Made by a program: the position numbers and the translations under genes. Shown here piece by piece: positions 1 through 6,380 of a DNA stretch of 26,321 bases. Within the stretch, counting starts at the first letter, position 1. Each line of letters begins with the position of its first letter. The notes beneath the pieces were generated by a model. That model saw nothing but the letters and a program-made list of their open reading frames with translations. It did not search any database and was not told the DNA's origin. Source of the stretch: a virus. Location: the IMG/VR virus record IMGVR_UViG_3300021599_000313, positions 1-26,321 of that record. The stretch is one strand, 5' to 3'.

Positions 1-2
1 CT

Positions 3-254
3 TTGCCCGTCAATTTTGACCAATTTCGTAAGAACCCAGTTGCTGCCGTTGCTTTTTGTATGCTGTTGGCTGTGGGGTATCTTTATATTGATTTGCGTTC
101 GGGGTACAAAGAACAAATTGAAAAAGCCAATGCAAAGATTGAGGCGTTGGATGTCAAGATTGACAAATTGAGTTATGCCCTTAAAAAGTCGGATTCGTGT
201 TTGGCAAGTGCCATGACCGAAATTCGTATCATGCAAACAATGAAAAAACTATGA
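3..254 (+). CDS. Inner-membrane spanin-like (Rz-like) protein, 83 aa, TTG start
   Basis: One membrane segment lies near residues 14-30, followed by a charged heptad-rich helix to the C-terminus. This is the N-in/C-out layout of an inner-membrane spanin, which would span the periplasm and pair with an outer-membrane lipoprotein to break the outer membrane at lysis. I chose the TTG at 3 because the first ATG (60) would cut into the membrane segment. The next gene begins in an ATGA overlap. If the window is circular, the lipoprotein gene at the far end overlaps this start by 17 bases, the expected spanin-pair arrangement. Role is inferred from topology and position; the start codon is at the window edge. 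Confidence 0.6.
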   Translation: MPVNFDQFRKNPVAAVAFCMLLAVGYLYIDLRSGYKEQIEKANAKIEALDVKIDKLSYALKKSDSCLASAMTEIRIMQTMKKL

Positions 255-598
255 AAAATCTTTTAATCGTATTTAGTGCATTGTTTATCACTGGTTATGT
301 GTTCACAATCGCCGACGCTAAACAAAGCCCTACAATTGACGAAATTGATGCGTTGCTAACCAAGGTATCAAAAAACATTGAAAGTGCGGGAGAATGCACG
401 AAAATGGCTCAAACGATGAATGCAAAGATGGTTGAATCAAAGGTTGCAGAAAAGGAAGCGTTAAAAAAGGAAGTGGCCCAGGCGGAAGCCAAGGCGGAAA
501 AGTATGCAAAGACCATGATGTTCATGGGTGTTGATACGGCCATTGCGGACATGGACACTGTGAGTTTGAACAATATGCTAAAACTAAACGGACTGTAA
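251..598 (+). CDS. Small exported coiled-coil protein, 115 aa
   Basis: The N-terminus is a hydrophobic stretch (residues 4-17) ending in an Ala-Asp-Ala that fits signal peptidase I cleavage around residue 21. The middle (residues 45-95) is rich in Ala, Lys and Glu and should form a helical coiled coil. It starts inside the stop of the spanin-like gene (ATGA) and its TAA shares a base with the next ATG, so the cluster is probably translationally coupled. Placement among lysis genes suggests an envelope or lysis accessory role, but no domain is recognised. Confidence 0.6.
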   Translation: MKNLLIVFSALFITGYVFTIADAKQSPTIDEIDALLTKVSKNIESAGECTKMAQTMNAKMVESKVAEKEALKKEVAQAEAKAEKYAKTMMFMGVDTAIADMDTVSLNNMLKLNGL

Positions 599-714
599 TG
601 GCAAAGGCAACCAACACAACGACATTTCGTGTAAAACCCAAGAAGAAGTTGGGCAGACACACCAAGCACATCAATAAACACAAATCAAAAAAGCCCAGTG
701 TGGGTCAAGGATAA
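598..714 (+). CDS. Tiny Lys/His-rich basic protein, 38 aa
   Basis: The ORF runs without a break from the ATG at 598 (sharing a base with the preceding TAA) to a TAA that shares a base with the next ATG at 714. It is strongly basic, with a RVKPKKKLGRHTKH core and an SVGQG end, and has no membrane segment. I recall similar short basic proteins with a final GQG between lysis genes in Bacteroidota phages. The double one-base overlap with both neighbours is the main argument that it is translated. Function unknown; binding of nucleic acid or an acidic surface would suit the charge. Confidence 0.6.
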   Translation: MAKATNTTTFRVKPKKKLGRHTKHINKHKSKKPSVGQG

Positions 715-920
715 TGGACAGATTTAAAGCAAATGTAACGGGCATTGTTGCCATCCTAATTTTGGCATTGAGTTATGCCATTCTATTTTCAATTATCTTT
801 TGGGATTTCCCAACGGATCAAAAAGACATTTATTTTACCATTGCGGGTGGGGTAACATCCATTGTGACTATGGTTGTATCATTCTATTTTGGGGCAAGTA
901 AAAAACAAGATGAAAATTAA
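714..920 (+). CDS. Holin-like two-helix membrane protein, 68 aa
   Basis: Two hydrophobic helices are visible (about residues 7-30 and 40-60), separated by an acidic turn and followed by a charged tail beginning FYFGASKK. Size, topology and position directly before the endolysin fit a class II holin that permeabilises the inner membrane so the amidase reaches peptidoglycan. The endolysin start overlaps its end by 11 bases, so the two are probably co-translated. The YFGAS-type end is common among small phage holins. Specific holin family not assigned. Confidence 0.75.
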   Translation: MDRFKANVTGIVAILILALSYAILFSIIFWDFPTDQKDIYFTIAGGVTSIVTMVVSFYFGASKKQDEN

Positions 921-1545
921 ACAAGTACCATTTAGAGCGTACAACCGTGAAGCGGTGAAGAAAACCCAGGTGTATTTACACCACACGGCGGGAAACGGAA
1001 GCGGTGAACAAACCTTTGCCTATTGGGAAAAGGTTGCCAACAAGGTTGCCACTTGTGTTGCCATCAGTACGGATGGAACAATTGTGCAAGGATTTGGAAG
1101 CGAGTATTGGGCTTATCATTTAGGGTTAGGAACAAAGCATTTCATGGGGCATGGTTGCCCTTACCTTCCTTTGGATAGAACATCCATTGGTATTGAGGTT
1201 TGCAACTGGGGTCCGTTGACCAAGAAAGGCACAAAGTATTATAACTATGTGGGTGGTGAAATACCAAGTGATCAAGTGACTGAACTTCCAACTGCGTACA
1301 AAGGATACAAATTGTGGCATTCATATACGGATGAACAAATCGCATCCATCAAGGATTTGTTGGTGTTATGGTCAACCAAATACGGCATCCCATTGGAATA
1401 CAACGAAGATATTTGGGCGGTAACTAAACGGGCATTGAAGAATGAACCTGGCGTTTACACACACAATTCAGTTCGCCCAGACAAAGCGGATGTGTACCCA
1501 TGCCCAAAATTGATTGCCATGTTGCAGTCACTCACAAAGGATTAA
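910..1545 (+). CDS. Endolysin, N-acetylmuramoyl-L-alanine amidase (Amidase_2/PGRP-like), 211 aa
   Basis: This is a zinc amidase of the T7-lysozyme/PGRP fold that cleaves the bond between N-acetylmuramic acid and L-Ala. Visible signatures are YLHHTAG (residues 22-28, first zinc histidines), TSIGIEVCNWG (91-101), and YTHNSVRPDK then DVYPCPK (183-200), supplying the later His and Cys ligands. It has no signal peptide, as expected for a holin-dependent endolysin. I used the ATG at 910, inside the holin gene; an upstream in-frame ATG at 874 would add 12 residues encoded within the holin gene. It is followed by a terminator and ends the lysis cluster. Confidence 0.92.
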   Translation: MKIKQVPFRAYNREAVKKTQVYLHHTAGNGSGEQTFAYWEKVANKVATCVAISTDGTIVQGFGSEYWAYHLGLGTKHFMGHGCPYLPLDRTSIGIEVCNWGPLTKKGTKYYNYVGGEIPSDQVTELPTAYKGYKLWHSYTDEQIASIKDLLVLWSTKYGIPLEYNEDIWAVTKRALKNEPGVYTHNSVRPDKADVYPCPKLIAMLQSLTKD

Positions 1546-1555
1546 GGCCATTCAC

Positions 1556-1587
1556 AAAGAAAAGGGATTTATTTCCCTTTCTTTTTT
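1556..1587 (+). terminator. Rho-independent terminator after the endolysin
   Basis: The sequence AAAGAAAAGGGA is followed after a short loop by TCCCTTTC and a T-rich run. The arms pair across about 11 bases with one bulged A. It lies 10 bases after the endolysin stop and just before a strong promoter, so it separates lysis from early transcription. Confidence 0.7.
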
Positions 1588-1597
1588 CATCAAATGT

Positions 1598-1628
1598 TTT
1601 GGAATTTGAAATTTCAAATGTATATTTG
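1598..1628 (+). promoter_or_regulatory. Bacteroidota-type promoter for the early operon
   Basis: TTTG at 1598-1601 and TATATTTG at 1621-1628 are 19 bases apart, matching the Bacteroidota housekeeping consensus TTTG-N19-TAnnTTTG. Transcription would start at about 1634-1636, nearly at the ATG at 1638, so the first gene may be leaderless. Confidence 0.75.
1604..1619. promoter_or_regulatory. Perfect 16-bp palindrome in the promoter spacer (candidate operator)
   Basis: ATTTGAAATTTCAAAT is a perfect inverted repeat lying entirely between the -33 and -7 boxes of the promoter at 1598-1628, ending one base before the -7 box. A dimeric repressor bound here would block RNA polymerase. The HTH-like protein at 2106-2318 in the same operon is a possible ligand, which is inference only. 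Confidence 0.5.
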
Positions 1629-1637
1629 TGGAACAAT

Positions 1638-1859
1638 ATGACAAACGACATGGATTTAATCTACCTAATCATTTTAACGCCCATCACCATTGCGGTGATG
1701 TATGCGTGGCATTGTATCAAACGCAATTCCAAGCGTTTCCAAAACATGGAGGAAGCCAAGCCCTACCAATTTGAACGCGATGAAATTATCCCCGAATTTG
1801 ATGAGTTCACCCAAATGTTAGTTCAACGCAGAATGTACAAAGGGAGGGCCGACAAATGA
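1638..1859 (+). CDS. Small membrane-anchored protein, 73 aa
   Basis: First gene after the early promoter. One hydrophobic helix (about residues 7-27) is followed by a charged cytoplasmic-type tail rich in Glu, Arg and Lys. The ATG at 1638 is 10 bases after the -7 box; a second in-frame ATG at 1650 gives MDLIYL and would allow a short leader. The stop overlaps the next ATG (ATGA). An early single-pass membrane protein could act in host takeover or superinfection exclusion, but nothing identifies it. Confidence 0.6.
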   Translation: MTNDMDLIYLIILTPITIAVMYAWHCIKRNSKRFQNMEEAKPYQFERDEIIPEFDEFTQMLVQRRMYKGRADK

Positions 1860-2101
1860 AATTCACATTCACAATGCATTTTATCTTCGGTACGGAGATG
1901 GAACAATTCGTTGAGTTAGTTCAAAACGATGAAATTTACAAAACCAAAATAACCATCATTGAACGGAAATATGTACAAGCCAATGAAGCATTATCCACTG
2001 CAACCCCATTTAGTGGTTATGTAACGATGGAAATGGAAAATCCGACCTGGTTGTATAACATCGGGCAATCGATAGGCATACGACAAAAGTTACCATTTTA
2101 A
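1856..2101 (+). CDS. Hypothetical early protein, 81 aa
   Basis: Begins in an ATGA overlap with the preceding gene. The protein is mixed alpha/beta, with no signal or membrane segment and no cysteine motif. It ends in Lys-Leu-Pro-Phe, similar in character to the LPF end of the SSB-like protein at 2291-2767; this may be chance. No family recognised. Confidence 0.6.
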   Translation: MKFTFTMHFIFGTEMEQFVELVQNDEIYKTKITIIERKYVQANEALSTATPFSGYVTMEMENPTWLYNIGQSIGIRQKLPF

Positions 2102-2105
2102 TTTT

Positions 2106-2318
2106 ATGACAACATACGAAGCATTAAACGAAGTATTCAGCAAATCAAACAAAGAGTTATCCGAATTACTACAAACCAATTATTACACAGTTACCACATG
2201 GAAATTTCAATTCAAGCGTAACGGGTTATCAATGGAAAAGCAATTTGAGATTCTACAAAAACTAAATTACAACCTAACAAATCAAATATCATGGAACAAA
2301 ACAAAAGAAGTGCGGTAA
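2106..2318 (+). CDS. Small HTH-like DNA-binding protein, 70 aa
   Basis: Residues 8-36 (SNKELSELLQTNYYTVTTWK) look like a helix-turn-helix in which an unusual cognate sequence is read by the second helix, and the following residues are basic. The size fits a Cro-like phage regulator. It sits in the early operon whose promoter carries a palindrome, so autoregulation is a reasonable guess. Its end overlaps the SSB-like gene start by 28 bases. The HTH call is by eye. Confidence 0.55.
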   Translation: MTTYEALNEVFSKSNKELSELLQTNYYTVTTWKFQFKRNGLSMEKQFEILQKLNYNLTNQISWNKTKEVR

Positions 2319-2767
2319 CCAATGTAACCGCCAACGGAACTTACAACGGCCAGTATGGTATGTTGTACAAATTTCAAATTTCATTCGCCAACGGAGATGT
2401 GGCCGAGTACAACGCCAAAACCCAAAACCAAACCAAGTTTGTGGTGGGCCAGGAGGTGGACTATGTGTTAACGGATCGGGAATACCAAGGCACAATTTAT
2501 TACAAGTGTAAACCCGCCGAGGTTCAACAAGGTGGATTTTCGGGTGGTGGATTCCAAGCCCCGAAACCCAAGGATCCCGACACGGGCAAACACATCATGA
2601 GAATGAGCGTGTTAAAAGTTGCGGGGGATTTAGCCATCAATGGCGACATCAAGTTGCACGAAGTATTGGCATACGCCCAAATCTTTGAACAGTATGTTTT
2701 GACTGGAACCGACACCTTATCACAATACAAACCAATCGCAAAAGGAAGCGATGATTTACCATTTTAA
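2291..2767 (+). CDS. Single-stranded-DNA-binding-like protein, 158 aa
   Basis: The first 85 residues alternate beta-prone segments as in an OB fold, followed by a Gly/Gln/Pro-rich linker (QQGGFSGGGF, near 80-90). The extreme C-terminus is GSDDLPF, close to the acidic Asp-Asp-Ile-Pro-Phe tail through which bacterial SSBs recruit replication and repair proteins. A helical stretch (about 105-140) precedes the tail, which plain SSBs lack, so this is a diverged phage form. It lies just upstream of the replication region and would coat single-stranded phage DNA. Assignment rests on tail and architecture. Confidence 0.65.
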   Translation: MEQNKRSAVTNVTANGTYNGQYGMLYKFQISFANGDVAEYNAKTQNQTKFVVGQEVDYVLTDREYQGTIYYKCKPAEVQQGGFSGGGFQAPKPKDPDTGKHIMRMSVLKVAGDLAINGDIKLHEVLAYAQIFEQYVLTGTDTLSQYKPIAKGSDDLPF

Positions 2768-2776
2768 TAACAAGAT

Positions 2777-3115
2777 ATGACACAACAACAATTATTTGGC
2801 CAATTCACAGAGGAGGAGTTGGCCACATTGAAACAAGCATCGGAGATTTTGAACCGATTGTTTCAAGGACACAAACCCAAACAAACCCGTGGTTGGAGGG
2901 TACGCCAATCAACCCGTGATTTCATGGAAGATGTACAAAGATTTTATGGAAAAGAATGGGTGTATCGTTACGATGAAGAATTCATCAAGATCCAGGCAAG
3001 GCATCAAGTCAGCGAGTTATCAAATTGGTTGAAGATGTACGAAAAGGGTGGTTTCATTGATGTGGTTCGCGTTCAAAACACAAACCGAAACATCGTTAAA
3101 TTTAGATTCGTATGA
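2777..3115 (+). CDS. Hypothetical protein, 112 aa, possible winged helix
   Basis: Starts nine bases after the SSB-like stop and ends in an ATGA overlap with the next gene. It is basic and helical in its first two thirds. The final 40 residues (HQVSELSNWLKMYEKGGFID onward, then two short strands) resemble a winged-helix module. No cysteine motif, membrane segment or signal peptide. Position between SSB and initiator suggests DNA metabolism, without direct evidence. Confidence 0.55.
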   Translation: MTQQQLFGQFTEEELATLKQASEILNRLFQGHKPKQTRGWRVRQSTRDFMEDVQRFYGKEWVYRYDEEFIKIQARHQVSELSNWLKMYEKGGFIDVVRVQNTNRNIVKFRFV

Positions 3116-3516
3116 AACACATGATTGAAACATTGAGCGATACAATGTTGGAAGTTGGGGGCGGTAATTATTGCCCCCTTCAATTCCACATCGAGTTGAA
3201 AGAACTTGCCGATACCATCAAGAATTTCCAAGACCAAATCAAACCATTGGCATTGAACGAAGCATCCAAATGGAACGGGCAAGTGTATTGTGGTTATGAG
3301 ATAACACGAAAAGCGGGTGCGGGGCGTTATTCATACGACCACATCCCCCAGGTTGTGGAACTCAAAAACGCATTAAAGGAACGCGAGAAACTGCACCAAA
3401 TGGCCTACAAGAACATGAACAAAGGTTTGTTCCTAAACGAGCAAACGGGCGAGGTGTACGAACCCGCACAGTATGTTTCCAACGAAGATTCAATTTTAAT
3501 CAAAGCCGTAAAATGA
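3112..3516 (+). CDS. Hypothetical protein, 134 aa
   Basis: A soluble helical protein. It contains AGAGRYSYDHIP (around residues 68-80), a Lys/Glu-rich helix after that, and a LNEQTGEVYEPA segment near the C-terminus. I recall similar proteins near SSB and recombination genes in Bacteroidota phages but cannot name a domain. ATGA overlaps join it to both neighbours, so it is translated as part of this operon. Confidence 0.6.
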   Translation: MKHMIETLSDTMLEVGGGNYCPLQFHIELKELADTIKNFQDQIKPLALNEASKWNGQVYCGYEITRKAGAGRYSYDHIPQVVELKNALKEREKLHQMAYKNMNKGLFLNEQTGEVYEPAQYVSNEDSILIKAVK

Positions 3517-3701
3517 AAAACATCCTAATCGTATTTACTACAATCGTTCTGGGATTGGCTTATGGGTATTGCATTGTGCATTATCCAATCATGGCCCAAA
3601 TCATCGCGGGTGGAATGGGGTTAGGATTTTTATTCGTGGCGATGATAGCGTTGTACCAACTTAAAAAGGAAGGGGGCAATGACGCCCCCCAATCCAATTG
3701 A
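3513..3701 (+). CDS. Two-helix membrane protein, 62 aa
   Basis: Two hydrophobic segments (about residues 3-22 and 29-51) with a short loop, then a Lys/Glu/Gly-rich tail. The topology resembles small holins, but the gene lies in the early operon far from the endolysin, so an early membrane function is at least as likely. Last gene before the second promoter. Confidence 0.6.
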   Translation: MKNILIVFTTIVLGLAYGYCIVHYPIMAQIIAGGMGLGFLFVAMIALYQLKKEGGNDAPQSN

Positions 3702-3723
3702 TATGACAAATAACAAAAAGGAC

Positions 3724-3754
3724 TTTGCAAATATAGTTCATTTTTGTATATTCG
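3724..3754 (+). promoter_or_regulatory. Bacteroidota-type promoter for the replication genes
   Basis: TTTG at 3724-3727 and TATATTCG at 3747-3754 are 19 bases apart; the -7 box differs from TAnnTTTG at one position. The predicted start near 3760 gives a leader of roughly 95 bases before the ATG at 3856, in contrast to the near-leaderless starts of the other promoters here. Confidence 0.65.
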
Positions 3755-3771
3755 TGGTGTATTACAGTTAT

Positions 3772-3848
3772 GTCGCAGATAACTTTGAAAAATCTTTACA
3801 ACCCCATTCAGTTTTTGGCACTGCGACCGCCATCAATTGTTTGGGGTT
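3772..3848 (+). ncRNA. Candidate pseudoknotted 5' leader RNA before the replication gene
   Basis: Two perfect 7-bp helices interlock. GTCGCAG (3772-3778) pairs with CTGCGAC (3821-3827), and AACCCCA (3800-3806) pairs with TGGGGTT (3842-3848). The order 1-2-1'-2' is an H-type pseudoknot. The last strand ends seven bases before the ATG at 3856, where the ribosome binds, so folding could control translation of the initiator-like gene. An extra 4-bp hairpin (AGAT 3777-3780 with ATCT 3791-3794) would partly compete with helix 1. A 49-codon ORF (3703-3852) also spans this region but contains the promoter. I recognise no known riboswitch class. Confidence 0.5.
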
Positions 3849-3855
3849 TTAATTT

Positions 3856-4512
3856 ATGTCAAAAGATCCAGCATTTTTATTCTATTCAAGTGACTTCCTA
3901 ACTGGCACGATGTTCATGGACAATGAGCAAGTTGGCAAATTCATACGATTAATGTGCGCCCAACACCAAAAAGGTAGATTGAGCGAAAAAGATATGTTAA
4001 AGATATGTGGCACACATGATGCAGATATCTTTGAAAAGTTTGAACGCGATGAGGCGGGGAACTATTTTAATCCCAGGTTGGAACAAGAAGTTGATAAGCG
4101 TAAAGCGTATTCCGAATCAAGAAGGAATAATAGGAAAAAGAAAGAAGATATGTTAATCACATCAAAAACATATGTTCTACATATGGAAAATGAAAATGAA
4201 AATGAAATTGAAATTGTAAATGAGAAAGTAGATAATAACTTAATCAAAGAGCAATTTGAACAAGTTTGGATTGCATACACAAAGGTTGGCCCAAAGAAAG
4301 TTGCATACGAGCGATTTAAGCGATTAACTGAAACCAATCGGTTGCATATTATTAACCATGTACCAAATTACATACAAAGCCACCGCAAGGCCGAAAAAAT
4401 GGATTTTATCCCGCATTTCGCAACTTACATTTCACAAGAACGATGGAACGATGAACTACCTTATCAACAGAGTGTGGAAAATAAGGGAAGTTGGTTGGAT
4501 CAATTTAGATAA
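3856..4512 (+). CDS. Replication initiator/helicase-loader-like protein, 218 aa
   Basis: The N-terminal 85 residues (KDPAFLFYSSDFLTGTMFM, then QVGKFIRLMCAQHQKGRLSE) match the winged-helix domain common at the start of phage replication proteins (DUF1376/DnaD-like group). A low-complexity Lys/Asn/Glu linker (about 86-135) follows, then a helical C-terminal domain (135-218) as in initiators and helicase loaders. The linker is encoded by tandem GAAAAT-type hexamers that might be the origin. It is the first gene after its own promoter and structured leader. Likely binds the origin and brings in host helicase, as no phage helicase is visible. Confidence 0.7.
   Translation: MSKDPAFLFYSSDFLTGTMFMDNEQVGKFIRLMCAQHQKGRLSEKDMLKICGTHDADIFEKFERDEAGNYFNPRLEQEVDKRKAYSESRRNNRKKKEDMLITSKTYVLHMENENENEIEIVNEKVDNNLIKEQFEQVWIAYTKVGPKKVAYERFKRLTETNRLHIINHVPNYIQSHRKAEKMDFIPHFATYISQERWNDELPYQQSVENKGSWLDQFR
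4186..4221 (+). repeat. Six tandem AT-rich hexamers (GAAAAT type)
   Basis: Three exact GAAAAT units (4186-4203) are followed by two GAAATT units and one GTAAAT unit, in frame, encoding the Asn/Glu linker of the initiator-like protein. Origins inside the initiator gene are known from lambda O. The repeat could be such an origin, or simply a low-complexity linker. Confidence 0.6.
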
Positions 4513-4524
4513 TATATTTACACC

Positions 4525-5223
4525 ATGACAAATAAACAATGGGTTTACGACCTAACGGACATTGAAATTGCCACCGCCATTGACAAATTGGTTCGGGTGG
4601 GCGATATTGAACCAAACGAAGCCATGAAAGAAATCGTGGATTTGCTCAAACAAACTTATTCCCGTTATCACTTCCTTTTATTTGAAAAGGCATTTGATGC
4701 GTATTTGATTGGTTCGATGTCGGACATTCACCGCGTTAAAAAAATCAACGCAGTATTTCTCACAAACATCATCAATCGGTTTATCAAGGATGTGAAAGTA
4801 CCCAGGTACAATCCGTTTGAAAAAGCCCCCGCCGAGGTGGTGTACACGGATGAAGAAGTTTACCAACAAGGCATCACCACATTGAAGCATTTGAAAAACG
4901 ATTTTATCAAGGCATATTGGGAACACGATGCCGATTCGCGATTGTCATTGGTATTGCTGAAAATCGGTTATGACTTTGTAACCAAACATAAAATGTACGA
5001 AGCGGATTTGGTGGAATACGATACCATGAAACAATGGTTGTACGATTTTGAACAACGCAAAAACGCACACATAAAACGAAACATTGAAAACGAAAACAAA
5101 CACCGCCAGGTGGGAAGCATCGTGGATCATTTGATGTCATCCCCAACGGCAATTGAAACCTTGGACAAAGCCACAAAAATGGCGTTAATCTTAAAATCAA
5201 AGACAAATGAAAATGGACATTAA
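4525..5223 (+). CDS. Hypothetical replication-region protein, 232 aa
   Basis: A largely helical soluble protein with no recognised motif. Its C-terminal 60 residues are charged (Glu, Asn, Lys), including IKRNIENENKHR. It lies immediately downstream of the initiator-like gene and overlaps the next gene by 17 bases, so a replication or helicase-loading partner role is suggested only by position. A TATATTTA sequence at 4513-4520 lies just upstream but lacks a good -33 box. Confidence 0.6.
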   Translation: MTNKQWVYDLTDIEIATAIDKLVRVGDIEPNEAMKEIVDLLKQTYSRYHFLLFEKAFDAYLIGSMSDIHRVKKINAVFLTNIINRFIKDVKVPRYNPFEKAPAEVVYTDEEVYQQGITTLKHLKNDFIKAYWEHDADSRLSLVLLKIGYDFVTKHKMYEADLVEYDTMKQWLYDFEQRKNAHIKRNIENENKHRQVGSIVDHLMSSPTAIETLDKATKMALILKSKTNENGH

Positions 5224-5515
5224 AAAAACGGTGATTGAGTTGTTAACCCAATACTCCGACTTCAAAGACAACGACCAACAATTGGTGGCGTGGTTCTGGA
5301 AACTTGAAATGGAAGCCCACGGCTATCCCGCATCAAGTACCCCAACACAAACATTCTTCAAACTGATGGCATTTGGGAAACTAACATCCTCGGACACCAT
5401 TACACGGATGCGGAGAAGGGTTCAGGAAGAATTTGTTGAACTGCGTGGTGAAAAATATTCCAAGCGTCAATCCAATCAAGAAAAAGTTAAAAAAGATTTG
5501 GGATATGGACAATAA
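5207..5515 (+). CDS. Hypothetical helical protein, 102 aa
   Basis: Overlaps the preceding gene by 17 bases; an alternative ATG at 5213 would shorten it by two residues. The middle (residues 50-80, KLTSSDTITRMRRRVQEEFVE) is helical and basic, and the C-terminus (GEKYSKRQSNQEKVKKDLGY) is strongly charged, as in proteins that contact DNA. I recall proteins with this YSKRQ-type end next to phage replication genes. Function unknown. Confidence 0.6.
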   Translation: MKMDIKKTVIELLTQYSDFKDNDQQLVAWFWKLEMEAHGYPASSTPTQTFFKLMAFGKLTSSDTITRMRRRVQEEFVELRGEKYSKRQSNQEKVKKDLGYGQ

Positions 5516-5525
5516 ACAACAAACT

Positions 5526-5762
5526 ATGACAAACAATAAACAACAAACACCTGATAAAAATTATTGGTTAATTACTATAAATAGTTGGGGTACACATTTA
5601 TTATACGGCACAGAAGAAGAAGCAGAAGATTTTAGAAAACATAAATGTAGATGGGAGCAAAGTATTGGAACTAAAAGAATAGCAAATAACGAGGAAATTT
5701 TAACCTACGCCTTTCCGATTGGAACAAAGCCAAAGAAATGGAAGTTATGGGAAGGCAAATGA
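5526..5762 (+). CDS. Hypothetical protein, 78 aa, codon use unlike neighbours
   Basis: I chose the ATG at 5526, eleven bases after the preceding stop; an in-frame ATG at 5505 inside the previous gene is possible. The protein contains YWLITINSWGTHLLYGTEEE, which suggests a small beta hairpin followed by a helix, and ends in a Trp/Lys-rich tail. Codons lean to A/T endings (AGA for Arg, ATA and ATT for Ile) more than in adjacent genes, consistent with a recent arrival. It joins the next tiny ORF by ATGA. Function unknown. Confidence 0.55.
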   Translation: MTNNKQQTPDKNYWLITINSWGTHLLYGTEEEAEDFRKHKCRWEQSIGTKRIANNEEILTYAFPIGTKPKKWKLWEGK

Positions 5763-5845
5763 GTTATGACGAAGGGTACAAAGAAGGTTACAAACGAGCA
5801 TTGGAATTGATTGAATGGCAAATACAACAAGCGAAAACAAAATGA
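5759..5845 (+). CDS. Tiny ORF, 28 aa
   Basis: The ATG lies in an ATGA overlap with the preceding gene and the TGA lies in an ATGA overlap with the next. The product starts SYDEGYKEGYKRALEL, a GY-repeat amphipathic helix with a Lys-rich end. Exact coupling at both ends argues for translation, though it is short enough that coupling alone, not product, could be selected. Function unknown. Confidence 0.4.
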   Translation: MSYDEGYKEGYKRALELIEWQIQQAKTK

Positions 5846-6030
5846 ACAAATACGACACTATGAAAACCGCATTAGAACAATTCATCGAATGGTTGGAACA
5901 AAACCACCCAACGGCCGTGCCACCACCCGAAACCAAAGAACATTTTTTCATGAAGGAAAAGATTGACCAACAAATGGCGTACAACGCGGGATTCACCAAA
6001 GCCAAAACAATTTATTTGGATGGAGAATGA
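5842..6030 (+). CDS. Hypothetical small acidic protein, 62 aa
   Basis: The start was placed at the ATG at 5842, inside the previous TGA, in preference to the ATG at 5815. The first 20 residues (MKTALEQFIEWLEQNHP) form an amphipathic helix, followed by a Pro-rich turn and a second helix ending YNAGFTKAKTIYLDGE. I recall similar short proteins in Bacteroidota phage replication clusters. The end overlaps the VRR-NUC gene by four bases. Confidence 0.55.
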   Translation: MNKYDTMKTALEQFIEWLEQNHPTAVPPPETKEHFFMKEKIDQQMAYNAGFTKAKTIYLDGE

Positions 6031-6380
6031 AGCACCTGGAAAGCCGTTTACAAATTTCGTGTGTTAAGTGGTTTCGGTTGGCCCATCGCCAATATGCAAA
6101 CCATTTGATTCATGTTCCCAACGGAGGATCGAGAGATTTGCGAACGGCCCAAAGGTTAAAAGCCGAGGGAGTATTGCCAGGGGTGGCCGACCTTGTGTTA
6201 TTCATCCCCACACAAACACACCACGGGTTATTCATCGAACTCAAAGTCAAACCAAACAAACAATCAGTACATCAAAAAGAATGGGAAAAATTGGTTACCG
6301 CGATGAATTATCACTATGTGGTGGTATATTCGTTTGAGGATTTCAAATTACAAATCGAAGCATACATTGGTAACACTTGA
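6027..6380 (+). CDS. VRR-NUC nuclease, 117 aa
   Basis: A stand-alone VRR-NUC fold of the PD-(D/E)XK superfamily, cleaving branched DNA such as replication or recombination junctions. Seen in order: Glu5, HVPNGGSRD (29-37), GVLPGVADLVLF (48-59, with the catalytic Asp), GLFIELKVKP (67-76, the E-x-K), and Gln79 with Gln83. The length is typical of single-domain phage forms. It starts four bases inside the previous gene and may resolve replication intermediates before packaging. Confidence 0.88.
   Translation: MKHLESRLQISCVKWFRLAHRQYANHLIHVPNGGSRDLRTAQRLKAEGVLPGVADLVLFIPTQTHHGLFIELKVKPNKQSVHQKEWEKLVTAMNYHYVVVYSFEDFKLQIEAYIGNT

Noticed and set aside
3703-3852. A 49-codon ORF (MTNNKKDFANIVHF start) between the membrane protein gene and the initiator-like gene
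   Set aside because: It contains a good promoter and the two interlocking helices, and its residues lack a protein-like pattern. The structured-leader reading fits better, though a leader peptide is not excluded.
4491-4520. Promoter before the 4525 gene (GTTG and TATATTTA)
   Set aside because: Both boxes deviate from consensus and the gene follows closely on the previous stop, so co-transcription with the initiator-like gene is simpler.
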